Below are positions 8,940 to 18,483 of a stretch of 64,000 nucleotides of DNA, piece after piece; the first letter of the stretch is position 1; each line of letters starts with the position of its first letter. The position numbers were made by a program, and so were the translations under genes. The stretch is from Bacteroidota bacterium. Its GTDB lineage: Bacteria; Bacteroidota; Bacteroidia; Chitinophagales; Saprospiraceae. Location of the stretch: positions 25,928-89,927 of the forward strand of contig JAKQHS010000041.1 of assembly GCA_029557915.1 (NCBI GenBank), in the 5' to 3' direction. Below the pieces are notes generated by a model that searched no databases, had not been told where the DNA came from, and saw only the letters and a program-made list of their open reading frames with translations.

Positions 8940-11900
8940 ATGTTCGTTACCGGTCCCTCCTCCCGATACCTGTTTGTTTTCCCCCTGGCTTTGTTCTTTT
9001 TACTTGCATTCAGCTCCGACGATCCAACTAAGCTCCGCGTGCTGGTATTCAGTAAAACGGAAGGCTTCCGTCACACTTCCATCGATGCCGGCAAACTGGC
9101 CTTCAAACAAATGTCGGAGGAAAAAGGCTTTGACGTGGATTTTACCGAAGATGCAGGACAATTTACTGCGAATGTCCTGAAACAATACAATGCCGTCATC
9201 TGGCTCAATACCACGGGGGATGTCCTCAACAATGAACAGCAAACTCAATTTGAGCGGTATATCCAGGCCGGAGGCGGTTATCTGGGCATTCACGCGGCCA
9301 CGGACTGCGAATACGACTGGAACTGGTATGGCCGCCTGGCCGGCGCCTATTTCCTCGATCACCCCAACCCGGACAATGTCCAGAAAGGAAAATTCCAGGT
9401 CGTCGAAAAGAACTGGGCGACGCAGGGCATGCCCGATGAATTTGAACGCCTGGATGAATTCTACAGCTTTAAACAAATCGATCCCACTATTAAAGTTTTG
9501 GTGAAAATCGATGAAAAATCATACCGCGGGGGAAAAAACGGAGACCACCACCCGATGAGTTGGTACCATGATTTTGACGGCGGCAGGGCCTTCTATACGG
9601 CCATGGGACATACCGATGAGAGTTTTTCCGAACCCTTGTTTTTAAATCACGTCTGGGCCGGGCTTCAATATGCCATGAGTTCGGAAAAACCCGTGATCCT
9701 GGATTATTCTAAAGCTAAACCCGAAGAAAACCGGTTTTCAAAAGTCATCCTTCTGGAAAAACTCAATGAACCCATGGAACTGAGCGTACTGAATGACGGG
9801 CGTATTCTGTTTATCGAGCGGCATGGCGCAGTGAAAATTTACAATACCCGGACCAAATCCGTTAAGACCATCGCAACGATCCCGGTCAGCACCCAATACA
9901 AAGACCGGGAAGGAAAAACTTCAGAAGCAGAGGACGGCTTGCTGGGATTGAACAAGGACCCCAATTTTAATGTCAACCACTGGATCTACCTGTATTATTC
10001 CGATCCCGGTAAGTCACAGAATATATTGACCCGGTACACCCTGGTTGGGGATGTCCTGGACCTGAAGTCTAAAAAAGTGCTGCTGGCGGTCCCTACCCAG
10101 CGCGAGCAATGTTGTCATACCGGCGGGTCGATCGCTTTCGATAAAGATGGCAATTTATACCTTTCGACCGGAGACAATACCAATCCCCATGGTTCAAACG
10201 GTTACAGTCCCAGCGATGAAAGGCCCGACCGGATGCCCTGGGATGCCCAGAAATCCTCCGCCAATACCAATGACCTGAGAGGAAAAATCATCCGTATCAA
10301 ACCCAGGGCGGATGGGACGTATTCGATTCCGGAAGGCAATTTGTTTGCCGCCGGCACCGATAAGACCCGGCCTGAAATATATACCATGGGCCATCGCAAT
10401 CCCTTCCGTATCTCCGTGGACAAAAAAACCGGATTTGTTTATTGGGGGGAAGTGGGCCCGGATGCCAATGATGCAGATCCGGCAAGAGGACCTGCGGGCC
10501 ATGATGAAGTCGGCCAGGCCAGGGTGGCCGGTAATTTTGGCTGGCCCCATTTTGTCGGGGACAACAAGCCTTATTACAAATACGATTTTGCAGAGAGCAA
10601 GTCCCTGGAATTGTGGGATGCCTCAAAACCCATCAATACTTCCCCAAACAATACCGGCCTGGAAGCGCTTCCCCCTGCACAAAAAGCCTTTATCTGGTAT
10701 CCTTATGCGGAATCCAAAGAATTTCCGCTGGTGGGAACCGGAGGGCGGAATGCCATGGCGGGGCCTGTTTTTTATTCAGAGGATTTTAAGACGGCTAAAA
10801 GGGCGTTTCCAAAGTATTACGATAAAAAACTGTTTATCTATGAGTGGATGCGCGGGTGGATCATGGCCGTGACCATGGACCAGGAAGGCCATTATCAATC
10901 CATGGAAAGGTTTATGCCCGGTTACCGGTTCAGCAATCCGATGGATATGGAATTTTCGGCCGACGGAGACTTATACCTGCTCGAATATGGCTCAGGATGG
11001 TTTTCGGCCAACGATGATGCCCGTCTGGTCAGGATCGAATACAACGGCGGCAACAGAAAGCCGGAGATCAGGCTGGTCGCCGGCAAACTGGCTGGTTCGG
11101 TTCCCTTCAAAACTACCCTTTCTTCCAAAGAATCCACGGATGCGGATGGAGATACTTTAAGCTTTGCCTGGAAGATTACCTCCAAACTCGGGTTTATTAA
11201 AAATATTGTTGGGCCTGAAGTAGATCTTGATTTAAGCCGGGCCGGGATTTATAAAGTCACCTTGACTGCGGCCGATAACCGGGGCGGGATCTCCACACAA
11301 TCCGTAGAACTGATTGCCGGAAATGAGCCTCCCGTATTGAAATTTGATCTTGGGGAAAACAATAAATCCTTTTATTTCCCGGATAAAACATACGAGTACA
11401 AGGTGGTGGTGGATGACCAGGAGGATGGAAGCACCTCCAATGGAAAAATAAATCCCGAGGAAATATCGGTCAATATAGACTATCTCGCGGAAGGCCATGA
11501 CAAAACCATCATAGCCCAGGGCCACCGGACGGCAGACGCTACTGCGGCTTTTTCCAAAGGCATGAAACTCATTGCCGCCGGAGATTGTAAAACCTGCCAC
11601 GATGTTACAAAAAAACTGATCGGGCCCACGTACCGGGACATTGCACTCAAAAACAAAGGAAAACCCGGAGCTCAGCAAGTACTCGCCAAAAAAATCATCT
11701 CCGGGGGCCAGGGGGTCTGGGGCCAGGTGCCCATGGCTCCACATCCGCAGTTGTCCGCTGAGGACGCTGCTGAGATGACCAGGTATATTCTGAGCCTTGC
11801 AGATGATAAACCAAAAGTTAAATCACTGCCTGTTGAAGGAAAGTATACCATCAAGCTGCCCGACGGAGATAAAGGCCAGGGTGTTTATATCTTCCGGGCC

Positions 11901-12674
11901 GCCTACAAAGACCATGGAGCAAACAGTTTGCCGGGAATTCTTACTGAAGAATCCTTTGTTTTGCGCAATCCCGGAATCAACCCAAGCGATTACGAAGAAT
12001 TCAGCGATGTCAACAAAATGTCTTTTGGAGGCAACAAATTTGTTATTCCCACTAAACCGGGAAGTTATGTCGGATTAAAAGACATCGATCTGACCGGGCT
12101 GACCCAGCTGGAAGCCATGGCTATGGCGCCTAAAGCCCAATTGAATGCCGCCGGGGGATATATTGAAGTCCGTATCGGTCAGCCCTCGGGTAAACTCATT
12201 GGTAAATCTGAATTTATCGGAGATCACGGCGCCGGGTTCAGCCCAAAGCCGGTATTAATCAATTTGGAGCCGACTACCGGGTTTCATCCTCTCTATCTCG
12301 TCTTCACAAACCCGGAATTAAAAAAAGCGGGGTCCCTGATGATCTTGCTGAATACCCGGTTTAAAACCGGCACGGTGGATGTAAAACCCAAAACCCTTGC
12401 CCCCACCGGTGACCTGAACGCATACACCGGCAAATACCGGATGACCGGCCTGCCGTTTGAGTTTATTACAATCTCTGTAAAGGATGGTACCCTCATAATA
12501 GAGGCCAACGGGCAGACGGGCCCGCTGTCCCCCACCGCAACGCCTCATACCTTTGATGCCGACGGAAAGGCGCTGCTTAAATTCCAGATGGATGACCAGA
12601 AAGCGGTTACCAAAATGAAAATGGAAGCAATGGGCTTTAGTTTTGAGGGGGCTAAAGTGACCGGGTCTAATTAA
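8940..12674 (+). CDS. ThuA / sugar dehydrogenase / PKD / cytochrome c / CBM multidomain protein
   Basis: 1244 residues from ATG 8940; an upstream in-frame extension overlaps the previous gene and precedes the signal peptide, so I reject it. Domain order: signal peptide 1-25; ThuA-like domain about 30-250 (VFSKTEGFRHTSIDAGK, GGYLGIHAATDCEYDWNWYG); glucose/sorbosone dehydrogenase propeller about 275-700 (EDGLLGLNKDPNF, YTMGHRNPFRISVD); PKD-like domain about 700-780; class I cytochrome c with haem motif CKTCH at 883-887 and a distal Met in the QVPMAPHP segment; a CBM6-like module; and a last small beta domain (YTGKYRMTGLPFEF). The fused cytochrome could take electrons directly from the dehydrogenase. 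Similar ThuA-dehydrogenase fusions are frequent in Bacteroidota. The substrate is unknown. Confidence 0.88.
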   Translation: MFVTGPSSRYLFVFPLALFFLLAFSSDDPTKLRVLVFSKTEGFRHTSIDAGKLAFKQMSEEKGFDVDFTEDAGQFTANVLKQYNAVIWLNTTGDVLNNEQQTQFERYIQAGGGYLGIHAATDCEYDWNWYGRLAGAYFLDHPNPDNVQKGKFQVVEKNWATQGMPDEFERLDEFYSFKQIDPTIKVLVKIDEKSYRGGKNGDHHPMSWYHDFDGGRAFYTAMGHTDESFSEPLFLNHVWAGLQYAMSSEKPVILDYSKAKPEENRFSKVILLEKLNEPMELSVLNDGRILFIERHGAVKIYNTRTKSVKTIATIPVSTQYKDREGKTSEAEDGLLGLNKDPNFNVNHWIYLYYSDPGKSQNILTRYTLVGDVLDLKSKKVLLAVPTQREQCCHTGGSIAFDKDGNLYLSTGDNTNPHGSNGYSPSDERPDRMPWDAQKSSANTNDLRGKIIRIKPRADGTYSIPEGNLFAAGTDKTRPEIYTMGHRNPFRISVDKKTGFVYWGEVGPDANDADPARGPAGHDEVGQARVAGNFGWPHFVGDNKPYYKYDFAESKSLELWDASKPINTSPNNTGLEALPPAQKAFIWYPYAESKEFPLVGTGGRNAMAGPVFYSEDFKTAKRAFPKYYDKKLFIYEWMRGWIMAVTMDQEGHYQSMERFMPGYRFSNPMDMEFSADGDLYLLEYGSGWFSANDDARLVRIEYNGGNRKPEIRLVAGKLAGSVPFKTTLSSKESTDADGDTLSFAWKITSKLGFIKNIVGPEVDLDLSRAGIYKVTLTAADNRGGISTQSVELIAGNEPPVLKFDLGENNKSFYFPDKTYEYKVVVDDQEDGSTSNGKINPEEISVNIDYLAEGHDKTIIAQGHRTADATAAFSKGMKLIAAGDCKTCHDVTKKLIGPTYRDIALKNKGKPGAQQVLAKKIISGGQGVWGQVPMAPHPQLSAEDAAEMTRYILSLADDKPKVKSLPVEGKYTIKLPDGDKGQGVYIFRAAYKDHGANSLPGILTEESFVLRNPGINPSDYEEFSDVNKMSFGGNKFVIPTKPGSYVGLKDIDLTGLTQLEAMAMAPKAQLNAAGGYIEVRIGQPSGKLIGKSEFIGDHGAGFSPKPVLINLEPTTGFHPLYLVFTNPELKKAGSLMILLNTRFKTGTVDVKPKTLAPTGDLNAYTGKYRMTGLPFEFITISVKDGTLIIEANGQTGPLSPTATPHTFDADGKALLKFQMDDQKAVTKMKMEAMGFSFEGAKVTGSN

Positions 12675-13008
12675 GGTTTTACTTTAGGGAAGCGGAATGG
12701 TAAATAGGGCCATCGCGGGAAAGCAGTCTCTGTGCCGGATGGGCCTGTTTTATTTTACAGTATATATCCTCAGGACAAAACTTCAACCCAAAGCGTGTAA
12801 TATAAAGTCCATTGCATGTTTGGGTTCAAGTACTTAACATTATCTGTGTAATTTGTTTACAAACCAGCCGTAGAAAAAGTAAAGGCAACGAAGGGCTCAC
12901 CGTCCATTTCTTTGCACTCAACGGCCTGTCTAATATCTGAGGGACGAATATTTCCGTTTGTGATTTAAGGCCTGAATGGCTCCAGTCAAAAATTATTTAA
13001 TCACCTTT
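12675..13008. other. Intergenic stretch without a recognised gene
   Basis: About 330 bp between the multidomain protein and the padR promoter. I see no ORF with coding character, no RNA gene and no clear terminator. Confidence 0.5.
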
Positions 13009-13042
13009 TGTATGTATAATATAATAATTTTACATACATTTG
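13009..13042 (+). promoter_or_regulatory. PadR promoter and probable autoregulatory operator
   Basis: A perfect inverted repeat TGTATGTA / TACATACA (13009-13016 and 13031-13038, 14-nt spacer) fits the ATGT...ACAT type of site bound by PadR repressors. It overlaps TACATTTG (13035-13042), an exact match to the Bacteroidota -7 consensus TAnnTTTG, 17 bp before the padR ATG. Binding there would block transcription of padR and the permease. Confidence 0.65.
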
Positions 13043-13059
13043 CGTAATAAATATCTTAG

Positions 13060-13386
13060 ATGAAGGGTACAAACCTCGGAGAATTCGAAGAACTTGTTTT
13101 ACTCACCATAGCCGCCCTGATGGATAAAGCATATAGCGTAGCGATATGCGACGAACTCTCGACTCACAACGGCCGTACCGTGAAACTTGGCGTGGTGCAT
13201 TCGGTGCTCCACCGCCTCGAAGAGAAGGGATTTGTGAAGAGTGAGCTGGGTGAAGCCACCAAGTCCCGGGGCGGAAAACGCAAAAGATTCTATCAACTCA
13301 CGGTAACGGGGAAAGAAGCCCTGGTCCGGACCAAAGCCATGCGCGATCAGTTGTGGGACAGGATCCCCTCACTGGCCTGGAAATAA
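13060..13386 (+). CDS. PadR-family transcriptional repressor
   Basis: 108 residues. A winged helix typical of PadR: LGEFEELVLLTIAALMDKAYSVAICDEL, then GVVHSVLHRLEEKGFVKSELGE and KRKRFYQLTVTGKEAL. The short PadR-s2 type dimerises through a single C-terminal helix. Its stop is 4 bp from the permease start, so the two are co-transcribed. PadR proteins beside FtsX-type permeases commonly repress them until an inducer binds. The ligand is unknown. Confidence 0.9.
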   Translation: MKGTNLGEFEELVLLTIAALMDKAYSVAICDELSTHNGRTVKLGVVHSVLHRLEEKGFVKSELGEATKSRGGKRKRFYQLTVTGKEALVRTKAMRDQLWDRIPSLAWK

Positions 13387-13390
13387 CACC

Positions 13391-16060
13391 ATGAAAGAAC
13401 AACCGCAACACCAGCCTCCCTCCTGGGCACGGAAATTTATAGAGTGGTACTGCAAGCCCGAGCTTGCGGAAGATCTGATCGGGGACCTCAATGAATACTT
13501 CGAGCGAAATCTGCGGTCCGTCGGCCCCCGTCGCGCGAAACTGATCTATATGATCGACGCGCTCAAGTTCTTCAGACCCTATACCGTTCAGAAACCAAAA
13601 TGGGTCAACCCTTTTATCAGCCGGATCATGATTGAAAGTTATATCAAAACATCGGGGCGCGGTTTAATGCGCCACAAACTCTTTTCGTTCATCAATATCA
13701 TGGGCCTTGCCGTCAGCATGTCCGTCGGTCTATTGCTGATCGCCTTTGTGTTTGACCTGTTTTCGTTTGACCGGTTCCATAAAAACGGGGAAAGGATCTG
13801 TCGCATCACCAATGTGGCGACCTTCAACCAGGGACCGGGCGGAAAATTTGCAACAACCTCCGTCAAGACCGGAAAACTAATCCGGGAAAAAATGACGGGC
13901 ATCGAAGAAGTGGTCATTCTGCAAAACGATTTTTCACAGGATGCCGTGGTGGGCGACCGTATTCTTCCCCTCAAGGGCTACTGGGCGGAGCCTTCGCTGT
14001 TCAGGATCTTTACTTTTCCAATGGTGGAGGGCAATCCTGAAACGGCGCTGAAAGATCCTTACTGCATCGTTCTCACGGAGTCCGCCGCCAAAAAATTATT
14101 CGGCGGCCAATCCGCACTCGGTAAGACGATCAAATTCGATTCCCTCCCTTACCAGGTGACCGGGGTCATGAAGGATGTTCCTTTCTTTTCCCATATCAGC
14201 TTCGAAGCCCTGGTATCGTTTTCTTCGGTTGAAAAAGCGAATCAACACGATCCCCGTTTTGAGGCCTGGACAAACATGTGGTCAAACCAGGTATACCTAC
14301 TCCTGCAGGAAAATGCGGATCGGGTTTCCATCCAGTCCCAACTCGACGCCATTGCCAGGGAAGAAAATCTTGTTCAGGGTCCCGAGGGATACCGGGACAC
14401 CCGGATCCGGCTTGAACTTCTTCCATTGCATAAGATCGTAGTCGGAGAGCAACTCAGCCGATCCATGGGTCCTTCGGGACCTCATGTATCTCCGGCCCTG
14501 CTTTGGATCCTCGTCGGCCTGGCCTTCGTGGTGATCGGATCAGCCTGTTTCAACTATGCCAATCTTTCGGTAGCCCGTGCCCTGCGCCGCTTCAGGGAGG
14601 TAGGCCTGCGCAAAGCCATCGGAGCTGGGAAAAGTCAGGTGAGACACCAATTCCTGGTGGAAGCGATCATGATCTCCCTGGCCGCCCTTCTTGTTTCCAG
14701 CCTCCTTTTTTTCCTGCTTCGCCCGCAACTGATTCGCCTGTCTCCGGAAATGCAAAACATGGTAAAGCTCGACCTCAGTCCGGCTATGGTAGCGGCTTTT
14801 ATCTTTTTTTCGGTCACCGTAGGCGTGATTGCCGGTTTTGTCCCCGCCCTGTATTTTTCAAAAATCAACGCGAGCCATGCGTTCAGGAACGGACCGCCCC
14901 GGAAAGCCTTCAAACACCTGAGCCTCCGGCGCGCCCTGGTGGTAATTCAATACACGCTCACCCTCATCTTTATAACCGCCACCGCCGTCGGCTACGTGCA
15001 GTATAAAAACATACTTTCGTTTGACTTAGGATTCAACACTGAAAACATCCTGAACATCCATATGCAGGGGAATAAACCCGATGCGCTTCTCAAGGAACTG
15101 AAGGAGATGCCGGAAGTAACGGGACTCTCCCGGTCATTGATAGTCACCAGCGTTGGAAATGCCTGGGGTGGATACATGACCTACAAAAATTCGCAGGACT
15201 CTGCACTGGTTTTGACTAATAACGTCGATGAAAACTACTTGCCTCTGCATGAGTATAAACTTGTTGCTGGCGGAAATTTTATTGTTCGACCCACCACGGC
15301 CGAAGCCGCCCGCGAAGTGATCGTTAACGAGCAACTTTTAAAACGATTTAACATCGCGGGCAATGATCCAGAGAAGGCAATTGGACAGGAAATCACTTTC
15401 AGTAATTTCCACGTACACAGGCGTAAGATGACTATTGTCGGTGTAATGAAAGACTTTCACTACGGCACGGTCGAAAACGTCATCGGGCCGGTAGCCTTTA
15501 TACCCTGGGCTCCCGAAGACCGGGCAATCATAAATGCCAAAATACATAGCACTGACATGCAGGCCACCCTGGCAAAGATTGAGTCCACCTGGAAGAAAAT
15601 CGATCGTGTTCATCCATTTAAAGCTCAATTCTATGACGAAGAAATAGAAAACGCATACAACGAATTTGCTGCTATAATCAAAATCATTGGATTCCTGTCA
15701 TTTCTCGCCATTTCTATCGCATCGATGGGATTGTTCGGAATGGTAGTGTTCACTGCCGAAACCAGGCTGAAGGAGATCGGCATCCGCAAATTGATGGGCG
15801 CAAGCCAGGGTAACCTTATCTACTTATTAAGCAGCGGTTTTCTCAGCCTTTTATCCGTATCGGCCCTCATCGCCCTGCCCCTGACCTACCTCTTTTTCCA
15901 AAAAGTGGTACTCCTCCGGTTTCCTTATCACAGCCCCGTGCAGTTCCCCGAATTGTTCGCCGGCTTTCTTGCCGTACTGCTGATTGCGATCGTTCTGATC
16001 GGTTCGCAGACGATGAAGGCGGCCAGGAGTAATCCGGCGGTGGTGCTGAAGAGCGAATAG
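13391..16060 (+). CDS. MacB/FtsX-like ABC transporter permease with permease-prefix domain
   Basis: 889 residues. An N-terminal prefix (PSWARKFIEWYCKPELAEDLIGDLNEYFERN) is the soluble permease-prefix domain found on Bacteroidota MacB-like permeases. Then come TM1 (FSFINIMGLAVSMSVGLLLI), a large periplasmic MacB-type core, an FtsX block with three TM helices (about 370-480), a second TM-core-FtsX unit from about 515, and a final FtsX block (IGIRKLMGASQGNLIYLLSSGF). These two-unit permeases work with a separate ATPase, often encoded elsewhere; none is adjacent here. The likely role is envelope-stress or export mechanotransmission, controlled by the PadR gene upstream. Confidence 0.88.
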   Translation: MKEQPQHQPPSWARKFIEWYCKPELAEDLIGDLNEYFERNLRSVGPRRAKLIYMIDALKFFRPYTVQKPKWVNPFISRIMIESYIKTSGRGLMRHKLFSFINIMGLAVSMSVGLLLIAFVFDLFSFDRFHKNGERICRITNVATFNQGPGGKFATTSVKTGKLIREKMTGIEEVVILQNDFSQDAVVGDRILPLKGYWAEPSLFRIFTFPMVEGNPETALKDPYCIVLTESAAKKLFGGQSALGKTIKFDSLPYQVTGVMKDVPFFSHISFEALVSFSSVEKANQHDPRFEAWTNMWSNQVYLLLQENADRVSIQSQLDAIAREENLVQGPEGYRDTRIRLELLPLHKIVVGEQLSRSMGPSGPHVSPALLWILVGLAFVVIGSACFNYANLSVARALRRFREVGLRKAIGAGKSQVRHQFLVEAIMISLAALLVSSLLFFLLRPQLIRLSPEMQNMVKLDLSPAMVAAFIFFSVTVGVIAGFVPALYFSKINASHAFRNGPPRKAFKHLSLRRALVVIQYTLTLIFITATAVGYVQYKNILSFDLGFNTENILNIHMQGNKPDALLKELKEMPEVTGLSRSLIVTSVGNAWGGYMTYKNSQDSALVLTNNVDENYLPLHEYKLVAGGNFIVRPTTAEAAREVIVNEQLLKRFNIAGNDPEKAIGQEITFSNFHVHRRKMTIVGVMKDFHYGTVENVIGPVAFIPWAPEDRAIINAKIHSTDMQATLAKIESTWKKIDRVHPFKAQFYDEEIENAYNEFAAIIKIIGFLSFLAISIASMGLFGMVVFTAETRLKEIGIRKLMGASQGNLIYLLSSGFLSLLSVSALIALPLTYLFFQKVVLLRFPYHSPVQFPELFAGFLAVLLIAIVLIGSQTMKAARSNPAVVLKSE

Positions 16061-16076
16061 GAATGGCTGAATACCT

Positions 16077-16730
16077 TCATTCACCCCTCTTGTTAATGAT
16101 TAAGGTATCCTCATAAAATTTTACTTCGCCTGTCGTGATATCATGGGTACCCCCCACAATGCCGATCGCGCCGCTTTCAATCATCTCCTTTAAGATAGGG
16201 CTGCGTTCCATAATGGCCGTCACTGTTCTTTTTACATTAAGGGTTGCCACTTTTTCCACAAAATCGGGGTTGCCTGAATTTCGGTTTTCGGACACTGATT
16301 TTTCATCGTAAACCGCCGGCTGTATTTTACTTAAGAGGGCGGTAAGGTTACCCATTTCAACATGGTCGCAGGCTCCTTTTATTGCGCCGCATTTGGTATG
16401 TCCCAGGACCACGATAATCTTGGACCCCGCTACCTTGCAACCAAACTCCATACTGCCCAGGATATCTTCATTGATGATATTGCCTGCAATCCGAACGCTG
16501 AACACATCACCCAGACCCTGGTCAAAAATCAATTCCGCCGAAGTCCTGCTGTCGATGCAACTAAGTATTACGGCAAAAGGATGTTGTCCATCGGAGGTCT
16601 CATTGGCCTGTTGCAACAGGTTTCGGTTTATTTTAAGGTTACTGACAAATCTTTTGTTTCCTTCTTTTAGTAAATTAAGCGCCGTGGAAGGAGTTATGGC
16701 CGCCTGCATTTCTTTAGTCAATGTTTTCAT
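16077..16730 (-). CDS. Beta-carbonic anhydrase
   Basis: 217 residues. Interconverts CO2 and bicarbonate. The zinc site and catalytic pair are complete: Cys58-x-Asp60-x-Arg62 in LSCIDSR, and His111-x-x-Cys114 in VLGHTKCGA. EFGCKVAGSKIIVVLGH is the conserved strand before the metal ligands. The length is usual for bacterial class beta enzymes. It follows the SulP transporter gene by 40 bp on the same strand, an arrangement known for bicarbonate/anion uptake units. No signal peptide, so cytoplasmic. Confidence 0.95.
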   Translation of the reverse strand: MKTLTKEMQAAITPSTALNLLKEGNKRFVSNLKINRNLLQQANETSDGQHPFAVILSCIDSRTSAELIFDQGLGDVFSVRIAGNIINEDILGSMEFGCKVAGSKIIVVLGHTKCGAIKGACDHVEMGNLTALLSKIQPAVYDEKSVSENRNSGNPDFVEKVATLNVKRTVTAIMERSPILKEMIESGAIGIVGGTHDITTGEVKFYEDTLIINKRGE

Positions 16731-16770
16731 TTTATATATTGTTTATTTGATTTAATAATATTTTATTATT

Positions 16771-18321
16771 CTAAGCCGGTTCAATAAAATTGACCGTTTC
16801 AACGGTTATGTTTTTAGCCTTGGCATTGATTCTGTAATTCTGTATGATCTCAATCACATCATGGGCCACGGATTTAGATTTGGAAAAATCAATAATCACT
16901 TTCGACTGGGCCGGGATGGCTTCCAAGGTCCGCATTACGCTTGCTTTGTTGAAAAAAGACACTTCCTGGGCTAATTCTATGTGGTGAACCTGCTGGCCTT
17001 CCCGCGTAGTGACTACGTCTTTCAGGTGATGCGAATTTCGATAGCTGTGCCGCAACGTATAGAAGATCCCAAACAAGATACCGATGGTAATTCCTTTTAA
17101 TAAATCGGTGGCCAATATGCCCACCACCGTGGCCACAAAAGGAACAAATTGCTCCCATCCCAATTTATACATTTGCTTAAACAGGGCGGGTTTGGCCAAC
17201 TTATAACCCACGATAATCAATATGGCTGCCAAACTTGCCAGCGGAATCATATTGAGCCATTCCGCAACGGTAATGGCGCTGATGAGCAGGAATAAACCAT
17301 GAAGGATGGCTGACATTTTTGTTTTACCGCCAAAGGTTATATTGGCCGTACTGCGCACAATGACCTGGGTTATGGGCAAGCCGCCAATCATGCCCGAAAT
17401 GACATTTCCCAATCCCTGAGCTTTTAATTCCCGGTTGGTTGGCGTAACTCTTTTATATGGGTCAAGTTTGTCTGTGGCTTCCACACAAAGCAATGTTTCC
17501 AAACTTGCCACAATAGCCAGGACGACCGCCACTTCCCAAACTTTAAAATTAGTAATGGCCGAAAAATCCGGGAACGTAAAAAAACTGAAAAACTCCCTTA
17601 ATGTATTTGCAACGGGAAGTTTTACCACCTGGTCCGCATCCAAACTGAAATTTAAGGCGCCTGTTTGGTACAGGTAATTCATGGCAATGCCAAGGACCAC
17701 GACTACAATCGGACCTTGTATTACCTGAAACAGTTTATGTTTTTTCATTAATACCGTATCCCATAATATCAGTATGGCGATTGCAATGGTTGAAATCAGT
17801 ATGGCCCCTGGAGAAAGGGCGTTTATTGCGTTTGAAATGGAGGAAATGGTGGTCCCGCCGTCCGTTTGAAAGTAGGACAGGTCTCCTTCGGGATCCTTAT
17901 CATACCCCAGGGCATGAGGTATTTGTTTTAATATGATCAGAAGCCCAATACCGGTAAGCATTCCTTTAATCACTGAATTTGGAAAGAAGTAAGCGATAAA
18001 ACCCGCTTTGGCAAATCCCATGATGAGTTGTAGGATTCCGGCCAGCACCACGGCCAATAAAAAGGCGGGCCAGGAACCGATGGCTGCAATAGAGGACAAC
18101 ACAATCACGGCCAACCCGGCTGCTGGTCCGCTAACCCCCAGAGGAGAGCCGCTGGCCATACCCACTACAATACCGCCCACAATGCCGGCAATGATGCCCG
18201 CAAACAGTGGCGCTCCCGAGGCCAGAGCTATACCCAGGCAAAGCGGAACGGCCACAAAAAAAACGACGATACTCGCCGGGAGGTCGTTTTTAAAATCTTT
18301 AAAAATGTTTTTTATTTCCAT
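16771..18321 (-). CDS. SulP-family inorganic anion (probably bicarbonate) transporter
   Basis: 516 residues. The SulP start (FKNDLPASIVVFFVAVPLCLGIALASGAP) and the conserved GVSGPAAGLAVIV lead into 10-12 membrane helices, including MIGGLPITQVIVRSTANITFGGKTK. The last about 80 residues form a STAS domain (HHIELAQEVSFFNKASVMRTLEAIP, VIIDFSKSKSVAHDVIEII). SulP proteins carry sulfate, bicarbonate or dicarboxylates. The carbonic anhydrase directly downstream supports bicarbonate, as in BicA-type systems, but this is inference. The divergent TetR gene shares its promoter region. Confidence 0.9.
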   Translation of the reverse strand: MEIKNIFKDFKNDLPASIVVFFVAVPLCLGIALASGAPLFAGIIAGIVGGIVVGMASGSPLGVSGPAAGLAVIVLSSIAAIGSWPAFLLAVVLAGILQLIMGFAKAGFIAYFFPNSVIKGMLTGIGLLIILKQIPHALGYDKDPEGDLSYFQTDGGTTISSISNAINALSPGAILISTIAIAILILWDTVLMKKHKLFQVIQGPIVVVVLGIAMNYLYQTGALNFSLDADQVVKLPVANTLREFFSFFTFPDFSAITNFKVWEVAVVLAIVASLETLLCVEATDKLDPYKRVTPTNRELKAQGLGNVISGMIGGLPITQVIVRSTANITFGGKTKMSAILHGLFLLISAITVAEWLNMIPLASLAAILIIVGYKLAKPALFKQMYKLGWEQFVPFVATVVGILATDLLKGITIGILFGIFYTLRHSYRNSHHLKDVVTTREGQQVHHIELAQEVSFFNKASVMRTLEAIPAQSKVIIDFSKSKSVAHDVIEIIQNYRINAKAKNITVETVNFIEPA

Positions 18322-18347
18322 TGTCGGTTTTTTTAGTTTAACAACAC

Positions 18348-18389
18348 AAAGATAGTGTATTTATCATACTTGATAGCTTTACTATCTTT
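18348..18389. promoter_or_regulatory. Nested inverted repeats in SulP-TetR divergent promoter region
   Basis: AAAGATAGT (18348-18356) and ACTATCTTT (18381-18389) form a perfect 9-bp dyad. Between them lies a smaller one, TATCA-TACT-TGATA. The site is about 30 bp from the SulP start, and the TetR-type gene starts about 95 bp to the other side. It is a good candidate TetR operator controlling both genes. Confidence 0.55.
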
Positions 18390-18483
18390 TTAGATTGTTA
18401 AACTTTCCTTAATTTTGACGCTTGGATTTGTCGACCTTGGAATTTTTCGTTGTTTGTAAACCATTACCTTAAAACCCGAACCC

